Positions 1 through 9,108 of a DNA stretch of 53,906 nt are shown in pieces; the first letter of the stretch is position 1, and every line of letters begins with the position of its first letter. The notes under the pieces were generated by a model that did not search any database, was not told the origin of the DNA, and worked only from the letters and a program-made list of their open reading frames with translations. A program made the translations under genes and the position numbers. Source of the stretch: CAVRZY01 sp963725415 (GTDB lineage: Bacteria > Acidobacteriota > Terriglobia > Bryobacterales > Bryobacteraceae); assembly GCA_963725415.1 (NCBI GenBank), contig CAVRZY010000196.1, positions 1-53,906 on the forward strand, given 5' to 3'.

Positions 1-576
1 ATGGCCTGGCGGGCCACTTCGTTGAATGCGATGGACAGGGCCGAATGCCGGGTGGTCGTGGCGATGGGGATGGCGGACGCCGTCATTTCCGGATACTGGA
101 TACACCACTCCAGCACCTGCATGCCGCCGATGGACCCGCCGATCACCGACACCAGCTTTCTGATCCCCATATGGTCGATAAGGGCCTTCTGGGCCCTTAC
201 CATGTCGCCGATGGTTACGAACGGGAAATTCAGGCCATAGGGTGTGGATCGTCGGGATCTGCGGACGATGGGCCGGTGGACCCCATGCAGCTTCCAGCAT
301 ATTGGAGCAGACCACAAAGTATTGAAGGGTGTCGATGCCCTTCGCCCGGCCGATCATGAAGTCCCACCACCCGGGTTTCAGCATCCTCCTCACGGTGGTA
401 GCCCGCGGCATGGGCGTCGCCGGACAGGGCATGGCATATCAGAACGGCGTTCGACTTCTGCGGGTTCAACTCGCCGTATGTCTCATAGGCGATGGTGATG
501 GGACCCAGTCTGGCACCGCTGTCCAGCGCCATCTCGTTGGGCGGTTCGGCAAAGGTGAAATATTTTTTTCCACCAT
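1..576 (-). pseudogene. metX: homoserine O-acetyltransferase fragment, frameshifted and cut by the window edge
   Basis: MetX acetylates homoserine in methionine synthesis. The protein can be read only by switching frames. ATG at 576 begins MVEK; after a run of seven A's the frame shifts to KKYFTFAEPPNEMALDSG and ITIAYETYGELN, with VLICHALSGDAHAAG. A second shift near 355 gives PGWWDFMIGRAKGIDT. The next segment contains SCMGSTGPSSADPDDPHP, and a further shift near 237 gives YGLNFPFVTIGDMV and the nucleophile-elbow region VIGGSMGGMQ. The C-terminal half is outside the window. Each break is a one-base indel with conserved residues on both sides, so sequencing error or very recent decay are both possible. 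The start lies about 50 bp from the beginning of kinase homology on the opposite strand. Confidence 0.8.
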
Positions 577-628
577 GCCGCCGCTGCCCCCCGGGGGCGC
601 ATGTAACCCGAGACGGCCTTTCCTGGCC

Positions 629-2743
<2,115 letters not shown>

Positions 2744-3325
2744 CAGCCACAAGACCGGCGGGCGTGAAGTGTTGGAAAGCACGCGGACTAAGGCCACCTC
2801 GATTATCTCCAGCTTGTTTCCGCCGCTGCGGGGTAACCGGCTGATTCCGGGCAAGATCACCGGCTCTCCACGGCATTCGTCCTCATTAGTCGCCAAGCGT
2901 TTACTGATGATCCGGCACGCCACACGAGATCATTCCGGTCGGATCACGGGCCACTCGGAAGCCATGCCTCGTTCCGCGGACTACTCCTCATAGCCGCCCC
3001 AGTCTTCTTCGATCCAGGGCCTTGGCGCCGTATAGCTGACGAAAGCGCCCGTAGTCTTCCCCAATCCGGCCAACCTCCTGCTGCTGTCGAACACATTCTG
3101 GACGAGTGGTCGGCCACTCGGAAACAGCGTGGGCCTTGAGTCCTGCCGCCGGACCCAGAGGTCACCTGGCCGAGTCGCCGGCGTCCCGGAGAAGTGGATG
3201 GGCGTCCGCGGGTCCCCGGATGCGACGATCGGCGAAGAAGATCTGCGTCGCTCGCTGCGGCCGGGACATCGACGCGGTGAGGGCGTGGCGGCTTGCGGTC
3301 GGCTGGACAAGACTGGAGTCATGTC
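2744..3325. other. gap without a recognisable gene
   Basis: This stretch of about 580 bases holds only short overlapping open frames with no recognisable domain. The minus-strand frame ending near 2984 contains GDLWVRRQD and ends in WIEEDWGGYEE, which looks protein-like, but no start or family could be assigned; it may be the decayed 3' end of a gene. The ten bases GGCCACTCGG occur twice (near 2949 and 3112). No terminator or promoter is evident. Confidence 0.4.
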
Positions 3326-3928
3326 CTACTGGCGGGCGAGGGTGGCGGCGGTCCGGACGGGCTGGGGCAGGCCGGGGCGGCGGAGGGCGCTGTAGAGCGC
3401 GAGGGCGGGCTTGCGCTGGCCCTGGGCCAGAAGGCCTTCGGCGCATATCAGAGCCGCATGGGCCACGGCCGGGCGGAGAGGGGCTTGGGCGCGGCCCAGG
3501 GCTTTGCGGAGCTTTTTGGCGGCCTGGGGACCGCTGATGCGGCCCAGGGCCGCGGCGGCCGCTTGGGCGACCTCGGCGTCTCCCTCATCCAGGAGCTTGG
3601 CCAGGGGGTCCAGCGACTGAGCGTCCTTGCGAACGCCGATGGAGTTGATGACGCCGACCAGGGGTCTTCCTTTGAGCTTGCCCAGGGCGTCGCGCAAGGC
3701 ATCATCCACGGAGGGATCGGGGATGGGCTCGAGGCCGAAGCGGGCGTAGTGCCCAAGCTGCGGGTGGGCCAGGAGCGCGGCCAGCGCCGGCACCGCTTCC
3801 TTCGTGCCGATCACTGCCAAGCGCTGGCAGGCTTTGGCCTTGGCAAACACGGTGGCCTCGGGGTTGCCGAGAATCTGAATGAGTTTGGCCGGCTCCAGGG
3901 CCATGATCTCTGCGGCGTTGTTCTGCAT
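3326..3928 (-). CDS. HEAT-repeat protein
   Basis: A 200-residue soluble protein built of alpha-helical HEAT/PBS-lyase-type repeats, for example AVPALAALLAHPQLG, SLDPLAKLLDEGDAEVAQAA and AAAALGRISGPQAAKKL. Such repeats form a binding scaffold; no catalytic residues are visible. The start is ATG at 3928 because AAAGGAGA lies eight bases upstream; the longer frame from 3958 would overlap the preceding gene and lacks such a site. It follows the Gfo/Idh/MocA gene (stop at 3946) by 17 bases, so both are probably one transcript. No signal peptide is apparent, so it is presumably cytoplasmic, although its partner is Tat-exported. The ligand is unknown. Confidence 0.8.
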   Translation of the reverse strand: MQNNAAEIMALEPAKLIQILGNPEATVFAKAKACQRLAVIGTKEAVPALAALLAHPQLGHYARFGLEPIPDPSVDDALRDALGKLKGRPLVGVINSIGVRKDAQSLDPLAKLLDEGDAEVAQAAAAALGRISGPQAAKKLRKALGRAQAPLRPAVAHAALICAEGLLAQGQRKPALALYSALRRPGLPQPVRTAATLARQ

Positions 3929-3945
3929 GTTGGGGATCTCCTTTG

Positions 3946-5221
3946 CTAAATGCGCCAAGGCTCGCGAATGGCGCGGGATCGCATGCGGTTAGCCTCGGGG
4001 TCGCCGAGGAACTCTTCCTTGAGTGGGTCCCAGGCCAGCTTGCGGCCGAGTTGCCAGGCGATGTAAGCGGCATGGCAGGCGATATGGGCCTGGCAGGCAG
4101 CGCCGGCATTGGAACGGGGCGCGGAGCGGGATTTGACACAGTTGAGGAAGTCGCGCACGTGTTTGCCCGGGTCGGTTCCGCGCTCAGTAATGGCACGGTA
4201 TTCGGCGCGGAGGCTGTCCGAGAGAGCGATCTTGCCGGTGTCGCCGGTCTCGATCCAACCGGCGTCGCCTTCGAAACGGACGCTGCACGTTCCCAGGCCC
4301 AGCCAGCCCGTGTCGCGCATCACCAGCTTCACGCCGTTGGCATAGCGGCAGATGACCTGATTACCTTGGGGCTCGTATTCCACGGGGGCGGTGTTGTCGG
4401 CAGTATTGGCCCACTGGCAGAGATCGACGGTGTGCGAGCCCCATTCGAGGATGCCGCCGCCGTGGAAGTCGAAGTGGCCGCGCCAGCGGCCGGCCACATA
4501 CTGCGGAGTGGTAGGGCCGCCACGGACAGGGCCCCAGCCACATGTCCCAATCGAGCAGCTCCTTGGGCGGCTCCGGCTCGGCGGGCAGCCAATCGTGCGT
4601 AGTACGGGGATCCAGGGTGTTGGCGTGCACGGCGCGCAGCTTGCCTAGCTTGCCGCTGCGAGCCAGTTCGGCGGCCAGCACGAAGTTGTCGATGTTGCGC
4701 CGCTGCGTGCCGGCCTGGTAGACGCGGCCGAAGCGCCGGATGGTCTCGGCCAGGGCCCGGCTCTCGGCGATGGTCATCGAGCAGGGCTTCTCGCAGTAAA
4801 TGTCCTTGCCGGCTTGGGCCGCGACGATCGAGGCCAGGGTATGCCAGCGGTCGCCGGTGGCGATGAGCACGGCGTCAATGTCGCTGCGGGCCAGTAACTC
4901 GCGGAAGTCGGCATAGGTGGCGCAGTCGCTGTTGCCGTACTTCTGGTCGGCCATTTTCTTGACGGCCTCGCGGCGCTCCGCCTTGACATCGGCGATGGCC
5001 ACGAACTGTACCTCGGGCTGGGTGAGGAAAGAGGCCAGGACCTGGGCGCCACGGCCGCCGATCCCGATGCCGCCCAAGACGATTCGGTCACTGGGCGGGA
5101 CCGCGCCGCCTTTGGCCAGCACGGAGCCGGGGATCACCTGCGGCGCCAAGACCAAGGCGCCAGTCTGGGCCGCGGTCTTCAGGAGCCGCCGCCTGGAAAC
5201 GAGTTCTTTTCCGATCTCCAT
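3946..5221 (-). CDS. Tat-exported Gfo/Idh/MocA oxidoreductase, one frameshift
   Basis: Family members are NAD(P)-dependent sugar dehydrogenases. The N-terminus has a twin-arginine signal (SRRRLLKTAAQTGALVLAP) followed by a Rossmann fold (IVLGGIGIGGRGAQVL) and the family motif EKPCSMTIAESRALAE. The C-terminal part (AGRWRGHFDFHGGGILEWGSH, TVDLCQWA) is in another frame; one extra base near 4501 restores one protein of about 424 residues. ATG at 5221 is preferred over 5224 because AGGAGG is then six bases upstream rather than three. A TATAAT lies at 5284-5289 on this strand. The frameshift separates two fully conserved halves, so a sequencing error is the simplest explanation. The substrate cannot be predicted. 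Confidence 0.85.
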
Positions 5222-5283
5222 CATCGTCCTCCTGTGGTGGATCGATAGTCTCCGACCCTCGCGAGATGGGACTCAGCATGATC

Positions 5284-5337
5284 ATTATATGGCTGCGGCA
5301 GGCAAGGGCGCTGGCCGGGGTGTGGGCGGGTTATACT
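5284..5337. promoter_or_regulatory. divergent promoter region with two -10-like boxes
   Basis: Between the divergent gfo and aminotransferase genes there is TATAAT at 5284-5289 read leftward and TATACT at 5332-5337 read rightward. No convincing -35 hexamers stand at the standard spacing, so these are candidates only. Confidence 0.35.
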
Positions 5338-5367
5338 GATGCGGACCAGGAGATCGAAGAAGTGGAG

Positions 5368-6564
5368 ATGAGTGACAAAGAACTCATATATCTGGACAAT
5401 GCCGCGACGGCGTGGCCCAAGCCGGAAAGCGTTTACCGCTTCATGATCGAGTTTTACCGCCATAGCGGCGTGAACCCAGGGCGAAGCGGCTTCGACCTGG
5501 CGCTGGAAGCAGGATCTCTGCTGGACGATCTGCGCAAGCGGCTTACCAAGTTCTTTGGGGGCGACGAGGACGCGCCGGAGCGTCTGTGCTTTGGCTACAA
5601 TGCGACCGACGCGCTGAACCTGATCATCCCCGGCTTGCTGTCGGAGGGGGATCACGTAATCACCACCAAGCTGGAGCACAATTCGGTGCTGCGCCCGATC
5701 AATCACCTGGTGCGCGATGGCGGCGTCGAGGTGACGCTGGTTCGCTTCGACGGGGCCGGGTTCATCGATCCTGGGGACATAGCCAAGGCGATCCAGCCGA
5801 ACACCAGACTGGTGATTGTCAACCACGGCTCAAACGTTATCGGCACAGTTCAGCCGGTGAAGGAGATCGGCGCGATCTGCCGCGAGAGAGGTGTGATCTT
5901 CGCGATCGATACGGCGCAAACCGCGGGCGTGATTCCGATCAGCATGAAAGAGATGAACGTCGATGTGCTGGCGTTCACGGGGCACAAGGCGCTTATGGGC
6001 TCGATGGGGATCGGCGGGTTGTGCGTGCGCAAGCACCTCGATATCCGGCAGGTGCGCAGCGGCGGCACGGGAGTGCGCTCGGCCGAGCCGTATCACCTGG
6101 AAGAGTATCCCTGGAGGATGGAATATGGCACGCCCAACATGGTGGGAGTGGCGGCGCTTTGGGCGGGGCAGGACTGGCTCGAGGAGAACGGGATAGAGAA
6201 AATACACGCGCGGGAGATGAGACTGGCGGCCAGGCTGGTGGAGGGCTTGCGCGGGATCCAGCGTGTGCGCCTGTACTGCTGCGACGGCCTGGAGAACCAC
6301 CTGCCCACGATCACGATCAATATCGACGGGCTCGAGGCTGGAGACGTGGGGGTCATGCTGGACGTTGACCACAACATCGCCACGCGAACGGGCCTGCACT
6401 GCGCTCCGCTGGTGCACGAACAACTGGGAACGATTGGGATTCACGGAGGTGTTCGCTTCTCGATTGGAGCGTTCAACACGGAGGAGCACATGGACGCCGC
6501 GATCCGGGGAGTGGCGGAAATCTGTGGCGTGAAGGCGCGACGCGGGGCCGTGCGGACGAATTGA
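5368..6564 (+). CDS. class V aminotransferase, cysteine-desulfurase-like
   Basis: A PLP enzyme of 398 residues related to SufS/IscS-type cysteine desulfurases. It begins YLDNAATAWPKPESVYRF, typical of the family. It has the PLP-pocket run TAQTAGVIPISM, the Schiff-base lysine in FTGHKALMGSMG and the late cysteine loop TGLHCAPLVHEQLGT, which suits sulfur transfer. The last motifs resemble the uncharacterised cysteine-desulfurase-like subgroup rather than SufS proper. The open frame starts at 5266, but homology starts at ATG 5368, so that start is used; only a weak GGAG abuts it. A ThiF/MoeB-type sulfur-activation enzyme is encoded 1.5 kb away. The stop codon lies inside an ATTGACGATT repeat. 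Confidence 0.88.
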   Translation: MSDKELIYLDNAATAWPKPESVYRFMIEFYRHSGVNPGRSGFDLALEAGSLLDDLRKRLTKFFGGDEDAPERLCFGYNATDALNLIIPGLLSEGDHVITTKLEHNSVLRPINHLVRDGGVEVTLVRFDGAGFIDPGDIAKAIQPNTRLVIVNHGSNVIGTVQPVKEIGAICRERGVIFAIDTAQTAGVIPISMKEMNVDVLAFTGHKALMGSMGIGGLCVRKHLDIRQVRSGGTGVRSAEPYHLEEYPWRMEYGTPNMVGVAALWAGQDWLEENGIEKIHAREMRLAARLVEGLRGIQRVRLYCCDGLENHLPTITINIDGLEAGDVGVMLDVDHNIATRTGLHCAPLVHEQLGTIGIHGGVRFSIGAFNTEEHMDAAIRGVAEICGVKARRGAVRTN

Positions 6565-6584
6565 CGATTTGGTCATTGACGATT
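6560..6584 (+). repeat. ATTGACGATT repeat, two copies
   Basis: Copies of ATTGACGATT at 6560-6569 and 6575-6584. The first contains the TGA stop of the upstream aminotransferase gene. Related copies lie at 23630-23661 and 45030-45098. Confidence 0.85.
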
Positions 6585-6660
6585 GAGGATTCGCGGATTT
6601 CTCACCATGCCCAGTCTCGAGCGCGCTGTTGACCTCGTGGCGCAGCCTCTCCAGGCTGCC

Positions 6661-6732
6661 GTCTCGGCACTCGTGCCGAGACGCTCTGTCCCGGTTCGAG
6701 AGAAGCACTGGCGTCGAGACGAGTCTCGACGC
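6661..6732. repeat. two adjacent perfect palindromes (REP-like)
   Basis: Bases 6661-6682 form a 10-bp stem with a 2-base loop (GTCTCGGCAC and its complement). Bases 6711-6732 form another (GCGTCGAGAC and its complement). They lie in the roughly 200-base gap between two convergent genes, followed by GGCAGGCTGAAGCC, itself partly palindromic. The pair could end transcription from both sides, but there is no T-run, so a REP/BIME-like repeat is more likely. Confidence 0.7.
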
Positions 6733-6764
6733 GGCAGGCTGAAGCCCGCGCCACATCTTTGCGG

Positions 6765-7943
6765 TTAGAGGGGGAAGACCTCCAAGCGGTCCGGGTCGAA
6801 CTTCAGGCGCCTTTTCTCGACGTAGGATTGGACGGCCAGCAGCGGGGGCAGGATGGAGATGCTGGCCAGGGCGGCGTCGCCGTTGGGCAGTTTGCGGGAG
6901 CGGCAGCAGTCCAGGAAGTTGCGGACATGGTCGGCGGTGATGTCGCCGGGGGTTCTCTGCACGATGGGTTGAGCACCCTTGCCCGCGGGGAGAAACTCGT
7001 AGCGGTTTCGGTTCACGAAGAGCCTGCCCTTGTCGCCATAGAAGGTGACGCCGTATTCGCTGGCCGTACCGTAGGCGTTGGACTGAAACAGGACGCTGAA
7101 TCCGTCATACTCGAACAGCGCATTGCAGGTGTCAGGCGCGGTGCGGCCATCGTGGAAGTCGTAGAAGATGCCGCCGGCGAAGACCGCCGAACTGGGCGCG
7201 CGCTCTCCCATGTACATGTGGACTACGTCCATCCAGTGGTGGCCGAAGTCGGTCATCTTGCCGCCGTTGAAGTCCAGGAAGGCGCGGAAGTTGAAGTACT
7301 GAGCCGGGGTCCAGTCGCGGTATTTGACGGGGCCCAGGTAGCGCACCCAATCGAGGTTGGAGGGCTTCTGAGCGGGTTGCCCGCGCATGGGGCGCGGCAC
7401 GCCGCCATGCCAGAGGGCGTCGATGTGGCTGATCTTGCCGATGGCGCCCGAGCGGACGAACTTTTCCCTCGGTTCGATGTAGATTTGCCCGGAGCGCTGT
7501 TGGACGCCGACCTGGCAGATGCGGTCGGTGAGGCGGGCGGCCTTGACCATCTGCGGGGCCTCATCGCGGGTGCGACACATGGGCTTCTCGACATAGACGT
7601 CCTTGCCGGCATTCATGGCGTCGATGGCGTGATCCTTGTGCCAGTGGTCGGGCGAGCCGATCAGCACGGCATCCACTTCCTTGAGTTCGAGCAACTGGCG
7701 GTGGTCGGCGAAGCCCCTGGTATTGGGCGCTTTCTGCTGTGCCTGGTCAATGCGGACGGCGTAGACGTCGCAGAGCGCGCGCACTTCCACGTCCGGGTTG
7801 TTCTGGAACAGGGTCATCACGTAGGTGCCACGCCCGCCCGTGCCGATGACGCCCAGTCCGATGCGGTCGTTGGCGCCGGGAATCCTGGAATACGAGAGTG
7901 CGGTGATGGCAGCGGTCTTCGCCGCCTGGCGTCGGGTCATCAT
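6765..7943 (-). CDS. Gfo/Idh/MocA family oxidoreductase with Tat-like leader
   Basis: A complete protein of 392 residues. The leader MMTRRQAAKTAAITALSY is twin-arginine-like. It is followed by the nucleotide-binding GLGVIGTGGRGTYVM, the GSPDHWHKDHAIDAM region and EKPMCRTRDEAPQMV with the family EKP motif. The C-terminal substrate domain includes DFGHHWMDVVHMYM. AAGGAG lies eight bases before ATG 7943, supporting this start. It resembles the other Gfo-type protein at 3946-5221 but is clearly a separate paralogue. Proteins of this exported type are frequent in Acidobacteria, Planctomycetes and Verrucomicrobia and are usually linked to sugar use; the substrate here is unknown. It converges on the aminotransferase gene across the palindromes at 6661-6732. 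Confidence 0.9.
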   Translation of the reverse strand: MMTRRQAAKTAAITALSYSRIPGANDRIGLGVIGTGGRGTYVMTLFQNNPDVEVRALCDVYAVRIDQAQQKAPNTRGFADHRQLLELKEVDAVLIGSPDHWHKDHAIDAMNAGKDVYVEKPMCRTRDEAPQMVKAARLTDRICQVGVQQRSGQIYIEPREKFVRSGAIGKISHIDALWHGGVPRPMRGQPAQKPSNLDWVRYLGPVKYRDWTPAQYFNFRAFLDFNGGKMTDFGHHWMDVVHMYMGERAPSSAVFAGGIFYDFHDGRTAPDTCNALFEYDGFSVLFQSNAYGTASEYGVTFYGDKGRLFVNRNRYEFLPAGKGAQPIVQRTPGDITADHVRNFLDCCRSRKLPNGDAALASISILPPLLAVQSYVEKRRLKFDPDRLEVFPL

Positions 7944-8026
7944 GAGTTCAGCTCCTTGATGTTGATGTTACCGGAGTTGGAGGCGGCGGAAAAGGAGGTG
8001 ACGGTGATTGCCATGGACACCGGCGA

Positions 8027-9049
8027 CTAACTGCCCAGGTATTTGGCGTAGAGGCTGCGGGCCAGGGCGGCGTCGGTAGTGCCTTTGATGATGGCGCGGC
8101 CGTCGGGGAAGATGGTGAGCTCGTAGGGCGGGAGGAAGAAGCGGAGGGCGAACTGGTTGGCGCGGACCTGGCCCAGCGGGGAGAGCTTCTCTTTGAGGGC
8201 GGCGAGATCGATGGGACGGGCGCGCTCGTGGATCTGCACGGCGTTTCTGCCGCAGAGGCTGATGGGGGCGTGGGCGGCGCCTTCCAGGTGGGTAAACCTG
8301 CGCTGGGCGCAGACGGGGCACTGGGGGTCGGGCGGGGGCTGGTCGATCTGGCGGACCTGGCCGCTCCAGAGGTCCACGGTGGTGATGCAGGGGCGCAGTG
8401 AGACGGCCTGGCCGCACAGGATCCTGATGGCATCGCCAGCCTGGAAAGCGGCGATGACGCCGGTGACGGCGTTCAACACGCCCACGGTCTCGCAGGTGGG
8501 CTGGGCACCCACGGGCGGGTTGGGATAGATGCATTTCAGGCAGGAGGTCCGGCCCGGCAGGACGGGCATGGTCAGACCGTAGCTGCCGACCGCGGCGCCG
8601 TAGATCCAAGGGATGTTGCGGCTGACGGCGTAGTCGTTGATCAGATAGCGGGTTTCAAAATTGTCGGTTCCATCCAAGATGAGATCGGGCTGGCCGAGCA
8701 GCTCGGCGATGTTGGAGGGGATGAGGTCGGCGACGTGGGGCGTGATCCGGATCTGGGAATTGATCCTGGCCACGCGGCGCGAGGCGGCGATGGCCTTAGG
8801 CAGGGCCTCCTCCGCGTCAGCCTCGTCAAACAGCCACTGGCGTTGCAGATTCGACAGCTCAACGTAATCGCGATCCACAAGAACAAGGTGGCCCACACCG
8901 GCCCGCGCCAGTGCGCCGGCCTGGAAGCTGCCTAAGGCGCCGCAGCCCACCACCGCGACCTGCGACCGGAGGAGCCGCTCCTGGCCGGTGACGCCGATGC
9001 CGGCGAACAGGATCTGGCGGGAGTAGCGTTCCAGGTCGCGGCTGGTCAC
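8027..9049 (-). CDS. ThiF/MoeB-type adenylyltransferase (E1-like)
   Basis: Family members adenylate the C-terminus of ThiS- or MoaD-like sulfur carriers. Visible features are the start motif LERYSRQILFAGIGVTGQ, the ATP-binding VVGCGALGSFQAGALARAG, LVDRDYVELSNLQRQ and LDGTDNFETRYLINDY. The active-site cysteine is in QPTCETVGVLNAVTGV. Two zinc CxxC pairs are present (CLKC and CPVC). A C-terminal extension of about 80 residues follows, common in MoeB/HesA-like proteins but lacking a clear rhodanese motif. The frame opens at 9118, but GTG at 9049 fits the family start; no good ribosome site is seen. It is divergent from the bamA-like gene with about 60 bases between. MoeB and ThiF cannot be separated from sequence alone. 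Confidence 0.88.
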   Translation of the reverse strand: MTSRDLERYSRQILFAGIGVTGQERLLRSQVAVVGCGALGSFQAGALARAGVGHLVLVDRDYVELSNLQRQWLFDEADAEEALPKAIAASRRVARINSQIRITPHVADLIPSNIAELLGQPDLILDGTDNFETRYLINDYAVSRNIPWIYGAAVGSYGLTMPVLPGRTSCLKCIYPNPPVGAQPTCETVGVLNAVTGVIAAFQAGDAIRILCGQAVSLRPCITTVDLWSGQVRQIDQPPPDPQCPVCAQRRFTHLEGAAHAPISLCGRNAVQIHERARPIDLAALKEKLSPLGQVRANQFALRFFLPPYELTIFPDGRAIIKGTTDAALARSLYAKYLGS

Positions 9050-9108
9050 GTAAGCTATTGTCGCGCAGGGATGGGATGAGGGGTAGTGTGTGGGGGCATG
9101 GAGAGGCA

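Noticed and set aside
329..628. N-terminal extension of the kinase frame
   Set aside because: It is antisense to metX and carries no kinase N-lobe residues.
2981..3322. 113-residue minus-strand frame
   Set aside because: Its end looks protein-like, but it has no start signal and no family; described only within the gap entry.
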